Source: Paenibacillus dokdonensis (lineage in GTDB: Bacteria > Bacillota > Bacilli > Paenibacillales > Paenibacillaceae). Taken from it: DNA of 64,000 nucleotides. The translations under genes were made by a program, and so were the position numbers. Position 1 is the stretch's first letter, and every line of letters starts with the position of its first letter. The stretch spans positions 332,983 to 396,982 of the forward strand of contig NZ_STGQ01000001.1 in NCBI RefSeq assembly GCF_004916975.1, in the 5' to 3' direction. Below, one piece after another: positions 24,302 to 33,322 of the stretch. The notes beneath the pieces are model-generated. The model was not told where the DNA came from. It did no database searches and saw only the letters and a program-made list of their open reading frames with translations.

Positions 24302-24331
24302 TTGTCAGTGTCTCAAAAACCTTGATGTATA
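24302..24331 (+). promoter_or_regulatory. Candidate promoter of the N-glycan-type operon
   Basis: TTGTCA (24302-24307) and TGTATA (24326-24331) with an 18-base spacer. A cre-like half (AGCGCTTTCA, 24331-24340) directly adjoins the -10, and a full cre match lies 65 bases further on. The rest of the 420-base gap (24054-24473) holds only the terminator before it and the cre box after it. Confidence 0.45.
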
Positions 24332-24395
24332 GCGCTTTCAGGGGATACGGAAAATGACATATTTACGAAGATTATGGCGTCATCTATCGTTAAGT

Positions 24396-24410
24396 ATGTA
24401 AGCGCTAGCA
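24396..24410 (+). promoter_or_regulatory. Catabolite-responsive element (cre)
   Basis: ATGTAAGCGCTAGCA fits the CcpA operator consensus WTGNAANCGNWNNCW at every position. It lies 64 bases before the first permease start and downstream of the likely promoter, a position where CcpA would block transcription when preferred sugars are present. Confidence 0.7.
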
Positions 24411-24473
24411 AAACTCGATGTCGTGAGAGCGAGCGCTGGAGAAATTACATTTAAAACAGGAAGGGGTGATCCT

Positions 24474-25436
24474 ATGCAGGATACTAAAGTTTCCATCTCG
24501 GACAGTGCGATGCTGAAACCGAGAAAGGCAGACAAAGGTGTATGGAAGAGAATTATTCAGAACTGGGAACTGTATATCTTCATTGCACCCGCATTTTTCT
24601 ACTTTCTTATTTTCTCTTACGGACCGATGTATGGAATTCAAATCGCGTTTAAAAACTTCATTCCAACAAAAGGGATTACGGGCAGCCCTTGGGTCGGTTT
24701 CGATCATTTTACTCGCTTCTTTGATTCTTATTACTTTTGGGACTTGATATGGAACACATTAAGCATCAGCTTGTATGAACTGGCTATCGGATTTCCGATT
24801 CCGATCATTCTGGCACTTGCCTTCAATGAGGTGAGAACGGGCTTCTTTAAGAAATTGGCTCAAACGGTCACGTATGCGCCTCACTTTATTTCCGTCGTTG
24901 TCATGGCCGGGATGATCATTACATTCCTGTCTCCGTCAACCGGGATTGTCGTTCATCTGATTGAAGGGCTGGGGTTTAATGCTCCTGATTTTCTAACGGA
25001 TCCACGATGGTTTAAGACGATGTATGTCTTCTCGGGCGTATGGCAGAGCGCAGGCTGGGGAACGATCATTTACTTGGCAGCGTTATCGGGCGTGGATCCG
25101 GGGCTTCACGAAGCAGCGATCATTGATGGAGCGTCAAGATTCCAGCGTGTTCGTCATATTAACATTCCAACGATTATCCCGACGATGACCATCCTGCTCA
25201 TTTTGAATATGGGAAGTCTGCTGGGAGTAGGTTTTGAGAAGATTCTATTGCTGCAAAACCCGCTGAACATGGGGTCTTCAGACGTCATTTCCACTTTTGT
25301 ATACCGCTCAGGGCTAGTGGATGCCCAATACAGCTTCTCGACAGCGATCGGTTTGTTTAATTCCGTGATCAACGCGGTACTGTTGGTTGTCGTCAATCAG
25401 ATCGTCCGCCGGACGAGCGAGAATAGTTTGTGGTAG
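24474..25436 (+). CDS. Sugar ABC transporter permease (LplB-type)
   Basis: 320 residues from the ATG at 24474, which has GGAAGGGGTGAT 6 bases before it; the in-frame upstream start at 24423 has none. Helix 1 is LYIFIAPAFFYFLIFSYGPMYGIQIAF and the EAA loop is EAAIIDGASRFQRVRHINIP. The C-terminus NQIVRRTSENSLW matches the permease at 16952, and the two operons are clearly paralogous. First gene of the putative N-glycan uptake and degradation locus. Confidence 0.92.
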   Translation: MQDTKVSISDSAMLKPRKADKGVWKRIIQNWELYIFIAPAFFYFLIFSYGPMYGIQIAFKNFIPTKGITGSPWVGFDHFTRFFDSYYFWDLIWNTLSISLYELAIGFPIPIILALAFNEVRTGFFKKLAQTVTYAPHFISVVVMAGMIITFLSPSTGIVVHLIEGLGFNAPDFLTDPRWFKTMYVFSGVWQSAGWGTIIYLAALSGVDPGLHEAAIIDGASRFQRVRHINIPTIIPTMTILLILNMGSLLGVGFEKILLLQNPLNMGSSDVISTFVYRSGLVDAQYSFSTAIGLFNSVINAVLLVVVNQIVRRTSENSLW

Positions 25437-25451
25437 AAAGGAGGGACACGG

Positions 25452-26360
25452 ATGCTTTCAGGTGTCAGAGAAACCAAACGCGATAAATTGTTTCTGATAT
25501 GCAATTACATTTACGTATTACTTGCTTTCCTTGTCGTATTCTATCCCTTGGTCTATATGATCAGTGCGTCGATCAGCGATCCGAAGTATGTCGGTTCCGG
25601 GGAAATGTGGCTGTGGCCGAAAGGGATTACTTTTGACGGGTACAAAAGAGTATTTGAGAACTCCAGCATTTGGACGGGGTACGGGAACACCATCCTTTAC
25701 ACCGTGGTGGGAACGGCCATAAATCTGGTTGTTACGCTGCCAGCAGCTTACGCATTAAGCCGCAAGGACTTTGTTGGACGTAACTTTTTTATGGCCATGT
25801 TCATGGTCACGATGTTCTTTGGCGGGGGCCTGGTGCCAACCTACCTGCTGATCAAGCAGCTGGGCATGATTAATACGATGTGGGCAATTGTGATCCCATC
25901 GGCTGCATCCATCTGGAACATCATTGTTTCCCGTACATTCTTTCAGAGCTCTATTCCGAAGGAGCTGCAGGAGGCTGCCCAGATTGACGGCTGTACCAAT
26001 ATGAGATTGTTCATCAAGATTATCCTGCCGCTGTCGATGCCGATTATCGCGGTAATGGCATTGTTCTATGGCGTAGGTAACTGGAACAGCTATTTCTCGG
26101 CTCTCATTTATTTGAATGATTCAGCGAAATATCCGCTGCAGCTCGTGCTGCGCCAAATCCTGGTTCTGCAGGAAATGGCCGCTCAGGGCGGCGGGGCCAT
26201 TGATGCTTCTACAGCAGCAGCGATGAACAGCAAAGCGGAAATTGCAGCATTGGTCAAATATGCAGTTATTATTGTAGCGACGGTTCCGATCATTGCTATT
26301 TATCCGTTCCTACAGCGATATTTTGTCCAGGGTGTTATGATTGGTTCCGTAAAGGGCTGA
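25452..26360 (+). CDS. Sugar ABC transporter permease (LplC-type)
   Basis: 302 residues, AAAGGAGGG before the ATG, 15 bases after the first permease. Six helices, EAA loop ELQEAAQIDGCTNMRLFIKIILPL, and the subgroup tail RYFVQGVMIGSVKG. It has an Ala/Gly-rich insert (EMAAQGGGAIDASTAAAMNSK) in the last periplasmic-side loop not present in the 17920 paralogue. With the preceding protein it forms the channel; an ATPase must be supplied from elsewhere in the genome. Confidence 0.92.
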   Translation: MLSGVRETKRDKLFLICNYIYVLLAFLVVFYPLVYMISASISDPKYVGSGEMWLWPKGITFDGYKRVFENSSIWTGYGNTILYTVVGTAINLVVTLPAAYALSRKDFVGRNFFMAMFMVTMFFGGGLVPTYLLIKQLGMINTMWAIVIPSAASIWNIIVSRTFFQSSIPKELQEAAQIDGCTNMRLFIKIILPLSMPIIAVMALFYGVGNWNSYFSALIYLNDSAKYPLQLVLRQILVLQEMAAQGGGAIDASTAAAMNSKAEIAALVKYAVIIVATVPIIAIYPFLQRYFVQGVMIGSVKG

Positions 26361-26396
26361 TCTTTGCCATAAACAACACAAAGGGGAGTTGTATCC

Positions 26397-28007
26397 ATGA
26401 AAAATCTTCGCAAGGTATCATCCATCATCCTCTGCCTTACAATATCCGCAACGATGCTCGCAGCCTGTGGTTCATCGAAAGAGGATGGGGGTTCAAATGC
26501 TTCCGGATCAGCCGAAGTGGAAGGCATAAAGAAAGAAGGCTTTCCGATTGTGGACAAGCCGCTAACGCTCTCGATTATGTCACAGGACGCCGGCGTTGCG
26601 GACTGGAACCAGATGCCCGTACTTAAGGAAATGGAGAAGTTGACCGGAATCAAATTGACGTATCAGCTTGCGCCGATTGACAGCTTTGAGACTAAGAAGA
26701 ACCTCGTTTTTGCCAGTGGAGACCTGCCGGATGTATTCTACGGAGCAGATCTTAAACCGGCAGATCAGGTGACTTACGGTACGCAAGGTGTACTCATCCC
26801 TCTGGAAAAATACATTGATGAAGGATATGCGCCGAACATCAAAAAAATATTCGACGAGCATCCGGACATCCGCAAATCGTTTACGACGCCTGACGGACAT
26901 ATCTACGCGCTTCCGAATGTCGACTTGTCGGCCGTTTGGTACCGCAGTCCAATGTGGTACAACGGTAAGTTCCTGAAAGCCTTGAAAGTGACAGAGCTGC
27001 CGAAGACGACGGACGAGCTGTATACCCTCCTGAAACGTGTGAAGGACGAAGATCCAAATGGCAACGGCAAGGCGGACGAAATTCCGCTGACTTCGGTGAA
27101 GCTGGATGATTTGCGGATGTATTTCCTGGGTTTCTGGGGCATTTATGACGAGACGGTTTACTCCGACAAGGATGGTAAGGTTCACTATACGCCGCAGGAA
27201 GAGGGATACAAAGGTTACTTAACCTTCTTGAACCGCCTGTGGAAGGATAATCTGCTCGATCATGAAACCTTCTCGCAAACGCCTGAACAGAAGAAAGCCA
27301 AAGGGCAAAACAACCAAATTGCGTTGTTCAATGATTACTATCCTTACTTCACACTTGGTGGCGAACCAAGCGGCGACAACCCGCTTATGACGCCGGTGAA
27401 GAGCGAGGTTCCAGGTTCTCCGGTATACGGCAAGCATCCGGGCATTTCCGCGAACGGAACCTTTGCCATTACGAGTAGTGACAAGGCGCCGGAAGCAACC
27501 ATGCGCTGGATCGATTATCAGTACGGCTACGATGGCGCGACGCTGTTTGCGCAGGGACCTGAAAATCTGCTGTGGAAATACACCAATAAAGAAACCCATG
27601 AGAAAGAATGGCTGCCTGTTCCAGGCGGAAAAGAACGTGATGAATTCCGCGGCACGCTTACGCCGAACTATGGTATCCTGACGCCGGGCATGAATTCAAG
27701 CGAACTTACCAAAGGACTCAAGACCGATTTCGATGCATGGATCGATAAAGAAAATGCGGAGAAGCTTACGCCGATCGGTAAGGCTCCTTTCCCTAACGTG
27801 TATTTGACAAATGAGGAGCAAAGCGAAGCAACGGCATTATTGTCAGACCTAAATACGTATGTTAAACAGATGGAAGCAAAATTCGTAACAGGACAAGAGC
27901 CGCTATCCAATTGGGACAAGTATGTGGCACAAATCAAAAAAATGGGAGGAGACCGGATCGTTGAGCTGTATCAAGGGGCATACGATCGTTGGAACTCTGA
28001 GAAATAA
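26397..28007 (+). CDS. Extracellular glycan-binding lipoprotein
   Basis: 536 residues; lipobox MLAAC with lipidated Cys24. The mature protein has the large LplA/YtcQ-type features (FASGDLPDVFYGADL, YGTQGVLIPLEKYIDEGYAPNIKKIF, TTPDGHIYALPNVD, and DPNGNGKADEIPL). Its large binding class and the downstream glycosidases suggest an oligosaccharide or glycopeptide ligand carrying fucose and mannose; this is inference from context. A bidirectional terminator follows, so the enzymes downstream are in a separate unit. Confidence 0.92.
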   Translation: MKNLRKVSSIILCLTISATMLAACGSSKEDGGSNASGSAEVEGIKKEGFPIVDKPLTLSIMSQDAGVADWNQMPVLKEMEKLTGIKLTYQLAPIDSFETKKNLVFASGDLPDVFYGADLKPADQVTYGTQGVLIPLEKYIDEGYAPNIKKIFDEHPDIRKSFTTPDGHIYALPNVDLSAVWYRSPMWYNGKFLKALKVTELPKTTDELYTLLKRVKDEDPNGNGKADEIPLTSVKLDDLRMYFLGFWGIYDETVYSDKDGKVHYTPQEEGYKGYLTFLNRLWKDNLLDHETFSQTPEQKKAKGQNNQIALFNDYYPYFTLGGEPSGDNPLMTPVKSEVPGSPVYGKHPGISANGTFAITSSDKAPEATMRWIDYQYGYDGATLFAQGPENLLWKYTNKETHEKEWLPVPGGKERDEFRGTLTPNYGILTPGMNSSELTKGLKTDFDAWIDKENAEKLTPIGKAPFPNVYLTNEEQSEATALLSDLNTYVKQMEAKFVTGQEPLSNWDKYVAQIKKMGGDRIVELYQGAYDRWNSEK

Positions 28008-28030
28008 ACCCATTCACGCATAAAAAAATG

Positions 28031-28071
28031 AAGCCAACATGTCCCGGTCACCATGACCGGGTGTTGGCTTT
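28031..28071 (+). terminator. Bidirectional terminator between convergent genes
   Basis: AAGCCAACA...CCCGGTCA pairs with TGACCGGG...TGTTGGCTT in one long stem (28031-28070). It ends both the transporter operon and the minus-strand regulator. Confidence 0.85.
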
Positions 28072-28076
28072 CATAA

Positions 28077-30362
28077 TTATTCGTCATCCATACCACTACC
28101 AGGCTCGCTGCTCTGCGACGCGAACATCTTGCGGTATTGGCCTGGCGTATAACCGGTTTCCTTCTTAAATTTACGGATGAAGTTAGGCGTATCCAGATAA
28201 CCGACCTTAAGGATAATATCTTTGAGTGGGTCATTCGTCGTTTTAAGCTGGTGCATAACCTCTTCCATTCTTTTTTGCCAGATATATTGAATGAAATTAA
28301 GTCCCATCTTTTCCTTGAACGAACGGCTGACATGAGATGGCGAGATGCCGAACTCAAAGGCTACCGTCTCGAGGCTTAAGGTATTGTCCATATAATGCTC
28401 GTCAATATAAGCAACAACCTGATCGATGATCGATTGCTCTTCCTTCTGATTGTCCTGCTCGACCTGATTGCAGATCTGGGAGGCGAGATTCAGCAGGCTG
28501 CGCTCCAGTTCATCCAGGGAATTGCTGTAAATCATATGTGGAGCAATTTTTTGCATCATGCTGTGATCGCCAAGCTCGGATGCCGTTTTCAGGATGGTAT
28601 TCAGAAGATCAAAGCATATGCAACGTGTGAGCAGCGCTGAGAGCTCAGACGATTGCAGGCTTTGAATGGCTGAATGAATCATTTGGGCTGCTACATCGTA
28701 ACTGCCTTGCTTCAGACTTTGCGAGAGCTTCAGCAATGTGTTGTTCGGAATCCAGAACGCATGATCCGGTGTATATGACAGCTTTTCAAAATAAGTGATG
28801 GTACCATGACCGGTAGATACACGGAGCTCAAACGCAGAACAGGCTTCGATGAACGACTGATTCAGCAGATCCGGGCTTGCATAGCAGGTTCCAACGCCAA
28901 TCATTGGAGCAACATCGAATGATTCGAGCATATTGCTGCGTACGGCTTCGACAATCTGCTGAATATGTGAGAATTCGTCCATCTTGCCGCTGAGGTTGAA
29001 GCTGATGATGAGTCCAAGCTGATCCAGCTGCGACAGCTCAACGCCGTACCCATGGGCAGCCAGTTCCGGGAATTCAATCTGATTGAGCAGCTCAAGCATA
29101 TCCTGTCTTTCATTGTGTTCATTCTCTTCCCAGCCGATGACCATCACGAAGTGATGGGACCGGTCAAACTCTAGATTAAAGGCTTCCTGAAGCTCTGGAG
29201 TAAGACTTTGGGCGCTGCCGTATTTGAGCAGCATGGACAGAAAATGATTACGGGCAAAAGGCTCCTGCAAGTCTACCCGTGAGCTGTATTCCTGCAGTGC
29301 AGTCCGGATACGGTCAAGCTCATTGCCGGGAGGAGCAGAACCATCTTCTGAAGGCTTGGAATGAGATTTGGACGCTGCAAATTCGACCAGCATTGAGATC
29401 GGCTGATACTGCATTCTGGCCAGTACGAGTGCGATCGCAGCGCCAACGACCATGACGATGATGAACAGCAAAATGATGAAACTGCGCACATGCAGGACGC
29501 TGCTGAAGAATTGGGCGCTTGGCATGATGGTCACATAGGTCCAGCCGTTATTTTCCGACTTTACGGAGACGATCGAATGTGCCATTCCATTCAGGGTTTT
29601 GTCGTGAATCCCTACTGAGAGATTATTAAATAAGGATTTCTCTTCAGCGCTCGTCAGTGATTCTCCTTGACGGTTGTCTACCAGAATATGGCCATCGTTG
29701 TCCAGAATGTAAGTCATCCCCTGGTAGTTTCCAAGAATCGAATCGATCAGGCCTGTAAGCTCAGACTCCTTGATCAGATACATGATCGTACCGTGTGGAT
29801 TAGGACTGTTGGGCGTAATCGGAATTAAGTATGCAAGCATCGTCTCATGGAGTCCTGACGGAGTGCTTACGATATCCGCCGGACGCATCGTCGGATATTT
29901 GACATTGTTTAAGTCGCGGAAAAGCGCATCTTTATTCCAATGTTGAAAGCTGAGATTATTCGTAAATACGTCAAAATGGTTAAGGCCTTTGCCCGAGTAG
30001 ATTCGATCATCCTTATGAAAATACAAATAGATTTCACCAATGATAGAACTGGTGGATTTGTATTGATCCAGTGCTCGAATAGCTTCTCCGCTGTAAATCG
30101 AGTCATGAACCCGGTACGGCGTCAGCCGCTCGTCATAGGAGACACGGGAAGCAATTTCACTGAGCTCCTTCATCCGCCCGTCAATAATCACTTTGGCCTG
30201 GGTTAGCTGGGCAAGACGGGATTGTTCAATCTCGGATTTGAGATTGGTGACTGCGTTTTCATAAATAAAAATGGTCATAAGCACTAAAGGGATAAGTAAA
30301 ATAAACAAGTAGGACCAGATATATTTTAAGAATAGCTTCGATTTAAAGTAGTTCGGTCTCAA
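28077..30362 (-). CDS. Membrane-anchored AraC-family sensor-regulator
   Basis: 761 residues. Same layout as the regulator at 14.5 kb: helix 1 (YIWSYLFILLIPLVLMTIFIYE), an extracytoplasmic sensor region of about 270 residues, helix 2 (SFIILLFIIVMVVGAAIALVLA, near residue 300), a cytoplasmic linker and a C-terminal AraC domain (LSLETVAFEFGISPSHVSRSFKEKMGLN and PLKDIILKVGYLDTPNFIRKFKKETGYTPGQYRKMF). It is convergent with the transporter operon and divergent from the glycosidase run, so it probably senses the imported glycan and activates both. The start codon follows an AGGAGG-type site read on this strand (GGAGGCAGAATAATTG). Confidence 0.88.
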   Translation of the reverse strand: MRPNYFKSKLFLKYIWSYLFILLIPLVLMTIFIYENAVTNLKSEIEQSRLAQLTQAKVIIDGRMKELSEIASRVSYDERLTPYRVHDSIYSGEAIRALDQYKSTSSIIGEIYLYFHKDDRIYSGKGLNHFDVFTNNLSFQHWNKDALFRDLNNVKYPTMRPADIVSTPSGLHETMLAYLIPITPNSPNPHGTIMYLIKESELTGLIDSILGNYQGMTYILDNDGHILVDNRQGESLTSAEEKSLFNNLSVGIHDKTLNGMAHSIVSVKSENNGWTYVTIMPSAQFFSSVLHVRSFIILLFIIVMVVGAAIALVLARMQYQPISMLVEFAASKSHSKPSEDGSAPPGNELDRIRTALQEYSSRVDLQEPFARNHFLSMLLKYGSAQSLTPELQEAFNLEFDRSHHFVMVIGWEENEHNERQDMLELLNQIEFPELAAHGYGVELSQLDQLGLIISFNLSGKMDEFSHIQQIVEAVRSNMLESFDVAPMIGVGTCYASPDLLNQSFIEACSAFELRVSTGHGTITYFEKLSYTPDHAFWIPNNTLLKLSQSLKQGSYDVAAQMIHSAIQSLQSSELSALLTRCICFDLLNTILKTASELGDHSMMQKIAPHMIYSNSLDELERSLLNLASQICNQVEQDNQKEEQSIIDQVVAYIDEHYMDNTLSLETVAFEFGISPSHVSRSFKEKMGLNFIQYIWQKRMEEVMHQLKTTNDPLKDIILKVGYLDTPNFIRKFKKETGYTPGQYRKMFASQSSEPGSGMDDE

Positions 30363-30548
30363 TTATTCTGCCTCCTGTTTGCTGGCGTATTCTTTAAGAT
30401 CTATCTAATGATACCAACAATACGGCTGTTTGGACATAGACAGCAAGGTGGAAATTGTCGAAAATTGTGGATTAAATATAACAATTCATCAAAAAAATAT
30501 GGAAATTAAGAAAAAGGTATACCAAATTGAGTGTTGGAGGGATAACAT

Positions 30549-31943
30549 ATGAGTGAGAACAAATTAATAGAGGATGAGTTGGAGTCCGTCGACGTCGTTG
30601 AACAAGGGGTGCACAATTACAGCAGCGAAGAGAACTGGGTGAAACCGGAAGATCCGCTGCTGCTCGAGCAGCTGGAATGGTTCAAGGACCAAAAGCTGGG
30701 TCTCATGATGCACTGGGGACCTTATTCCCAGCTCGGCCTTGTGGAGTCCTGGGCATTAAGTGACAAGGATGAGGAATGGTCCCGCAATGAGATCGATTGG
30801 GATATTGATGCGGAAGAACTGAAACGGCAGTATTTTGACTTGAACAAGACCTTCAATCCGCTCCGTTTTCAGCCTGATCTTTGGGCAGATCTCGCTGCGG
30901 AGAATGGCTTCAAGTATTTGAATTTTACAACCAAGCATCATGACGGGTTCTGCATGTGGGATACGCATACAACCGATTACCGCGTTACAGGTCCGGACTG
31001 TCCATTTCATACGCATAAATATGCGGATATCACCAAGCAGCTGTTCAACGCATTCCGTGCCAAAGGCCTCGGGATCTCTGCATACTTCTCCAAAGCCGAT
31101 TGGCACACGCCTTACTACTGGACACCGGGAATGCAGCCGGGAACCTCAACATCACGGGGGCCGACCTATGATCCGAAGGAATATCCTTGGCTGTGGGAGC
31201 AGTTCGTCCAATTCACCCATGAACAGATCATGGAGCTGATGACCAATTACGGCCGGATTGATGTGCTATGGCTTGATGCCGGATGGGTCAATGACTACCG
31301 TGACCAGAACATCAGATTGGGTGAGGTTGTGGAAAAGGCCCGTAAAATCCAGCCTTGGCTTCTCTCCGCGGATCGTACGGTTGGCGGTCCTTACGAGAAT
31401 TTGATTACCCCGGAGCAAACGCTTCCTGAGCATGCGCTGAATGTACCATGGGAGAGCTGCATTACGATGGGATCCGCCTTCTCTTTCCGCTATGAGGATA
31501 ACTATAAATCGGTGCGTCAGCTCATTCACCTGCTCATTGAAATTGTGGCCAAAGGGGGCAATCTGGCTCTGAATGTCGGACCTCAGCCAGACGGAAGAAT
31601 ATCGAAGACGGCTATTTCCAGAATTCAGGGTATGGGCGCATGGCTGAAGGTTCACGGCGAGGCCATCTATGGGACAAGAATCTGTGAACCTTTCTCGGTT
31701 GGCAATGTCCAGTTTACTCGAAAAGACGACACCATCTATGCCTTCTATTTGTACAAGGATGAGCATGAGGCAGTTCAAGAGGAAATTCATCTCCCGCTGC
31801 AGACAGGCTTCACCAGCATCGATTTGGTAGGGGGACAGGATAAGCTCGAATACCGCCGGACAGAGAATGGGGTTATCGTCCAGCTTCCGGAAACGGAGCG
31901 TCAGACCAAAGCTCCAATCGCGCATGTATTCCGGATCCGGTAG
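30549..31943 (+). CDS. Alpha-L-fucosidase, family GH29 (first copy)
   Basis: 464 residues, no signal peptide, so cytoplasmic. GH29 signatures: WFKDQKLGLMMHWGPYSQLG at the start of the barrel, YLNFTTKHHDGFCMWDT (conserved HHDGF), and the catalytic nucleophile in IDVLWLDAGW, Asp243 by counting from the ATG. GNLALNVGPQPDG and the C-terminal beta domain complete the enzyme. It releases L-fucose from oligosaccharides. GGAGGG precedes the ATG. First of six genes read in the same direction; the gap of 186 bases to the divergent regulator should hold its promoter, though none stood out. Confidence 0.93.
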   Translation: MSENKLIEDELESVDVVEQGVHNYSSEENWVKPEDPLLLEQLEWFKDQKLGLMMHWGPYSQLGLVESWALSDKDEEWSRNEIDWDIDAEELKRQYFDLNKTFNPLRFQPDLWADLAAENGFKYLNFTTKHHDGFCMWDTHTTDYRVTGPDCPFHTHKYADITKQLFNAFRAKGLGISAYFSKADWHTPYYWTPGMQPGTSTSRGPTYDPKEYPWLWEQFVQFTHEQIMELMTNYGRIDVLWLDAGWVNDYRDQNIRLGEVVEKARKIQPWLLSADRTVGGPYENLITPEQTLPEHALNVPWESCITMGSAFSFRYEDNYKSVRQLIHLLIEIVAKGGNLALNVGPQPDGRISKTAISRIQGMGAWLKVHGEAIYGTRICEPFSVGNVQFTRKDDTIYAFYLYKDEHEAVQEEIHLPLQTGFTSIDLVGGQDKLEYRRTENGVIVQLPETERQTKAPIAHVFRIR

Positions 31944-32003
31944 AAGAGCTCTATTTTAACCTTATAAAATGAATTAATATAGATCGGGAAGGTGCTGACC
32001 AGT

Positions 32004-33290
32004 ATGCAAAAGTGGTTTGAGGAAGCGAAGCTAGGCATTTTCATTCATTATGGTATTTATGCGGTTGACGGCGTTGCAGAATCATGGTCTTTTTATAACG
32101 GGAGAATCCCGTATGATCAATATATGAAGCAATTGGACGGGTTCACTGCGTCTAAGTTTAATGCAGAGCACTGGGCCGATTTGATTGAAAAATCAGGTGC
32201 TAAGTACGCCGTGTTAACGACCAAGCACCATGATGGCGTGGCGCTGTGGGATACGCAGTACAGCGATTTGAACGTAGTGAAGAAAACGCCAGTCAAGCGG
32301 GATTTGATCAAGGAATATGCCGAAGCGATTACGAAAAGAGGTATTCACCTTGGAATGTACTACTCGCTAATTGACTGGTCGCATCCGGATTATCCAAGCG
32401 TGTATGAAGGCGGAAAGGTTCCCGAGGATCCAAGTCAGTCGAATCCGTTTTCGAGTCCGCTGGACGGCGTTCAGGATGAGGAGAAGTGGAAGAAATTCTT
32501 GCAGTTTAACAATGACCAGCTGAAGGAAATTCTTACGAACTACGGTAAAGTGGATCTTTTGTGGTTCGATGGGGATTGGGAACGGAGCGCCGAGCAGTGG
32601 AACCTTCCGGAGTTCAAGCAGTATCTCCAGTCTTTTAACCCGGATATCATCATCAACTCACGCCTTCAAGGCCACGGGGACTATAAAACACCGGAGCAGG
32701 GAATTCCGATTACGAGACCGGAAGGTCCATGGGAATTTTGCACCACCATCAATACCTCTTGGGGTTACGTGCCGACAGACAATCAGTATAAATCGTTAAA
32801 CCAGATTATCCGGATGTTCTGTGATTGTATCTCTCTGGGAGGCAATATGCTGCTGGATATCGGTCCGAAGGAAGACGGGACCATAGATAAGAGACAGGAG
32901 GATATTTTGCTCGGTCTCGGCGAATGGATACGTACGCATGAAGAAGCGGTCTTTGGAACTGAGGAAGGGATTATGACTCGCTATTATCTGGGAGGCAGCA
33001 CGCTTTCCAAAGATAAAAAGACGCTGTACCTCTTTGTCTACGACGATCCGAAAGAAAATGTATGCCTTAAGGGATTATGCAATCCGATCAAAAAAATCAC
33101 GGTGCTCCACTCGGGCAAAGAGCTAACACATGAAATTCATGGCGGTGTTCCTTGGTTCAACATCCCGGGAACGACTTGGATTCATATGACGGCTGAGGAT
33201 ACGCATGAGCAGGTCACGGTGCTTAAGCTGGAATTTGACGAAGAAGTAGAAATGTACGGCGGCTCCGGAGCTGTTGTAACGCATAATTAA
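32004..33290 (+). CDS. Alpha-L-fucosidase, family GH29 (second copy)
   Basis: 428 residues from the ATG at 32004 (GTG at 31992 overlaps the ribosome site GGGAAGG). The core starts at once: MQKWFEEAKLGIFIHYGIYAV, then YAVLTTKHHDGVALWDT, and the nucleophile in VDLLWFDGDW (Asp189). GGNMLLDIGPKEDGTID and a C-terminal beta domain follow. It is only distantly similar to the first copy, so the two probably act on different linkages (for example core alpha-1,6 and antennary fucose). That split is inference. No signal peptide. Confidence 0.92.
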   Translation: MQKWFEEAKLGIFIHYGIYAVDGVAESWSFYNGRIPYDQYMKQLDGFTASKFNAEHWADLIEKSGAKYAVLTTKHHDGVALWDTQYSDLNVVKKTPVKRDLIKEYAEAITKRGIHLGMYYSLIDWSHPDYPSVYEGGKVPEDPSQSNPFSSPLDGVQDEEKWKKFLQFNNDQLKEILTNYGKVDLLWFDGDWERSAEQWNLPEFKQYLQSFNPDIIINSRLQGHGDYKTPEQGIPITRPEGPWEFCTTINTSWGYVPTDNQYKSLNQIIRMFCDCISLGGNMLLDIGPKEDGTIDKRQEDILLGLGEWIRTHEEAVFGTEEGIMTRYYLGGSTLSKDKKTLYLFVYDDPKENVCLKGLCNPIKKITVLHSGKELTHEIHGGVPWFNIPGTTWIHMTAEDTHEQVTVLKLEFDEEVEMYGGSGAVVTHN

Positions 33291-33322
33291 AATGTTCGTT
33301 TTGAACGTAAAGGAGATTTAAC

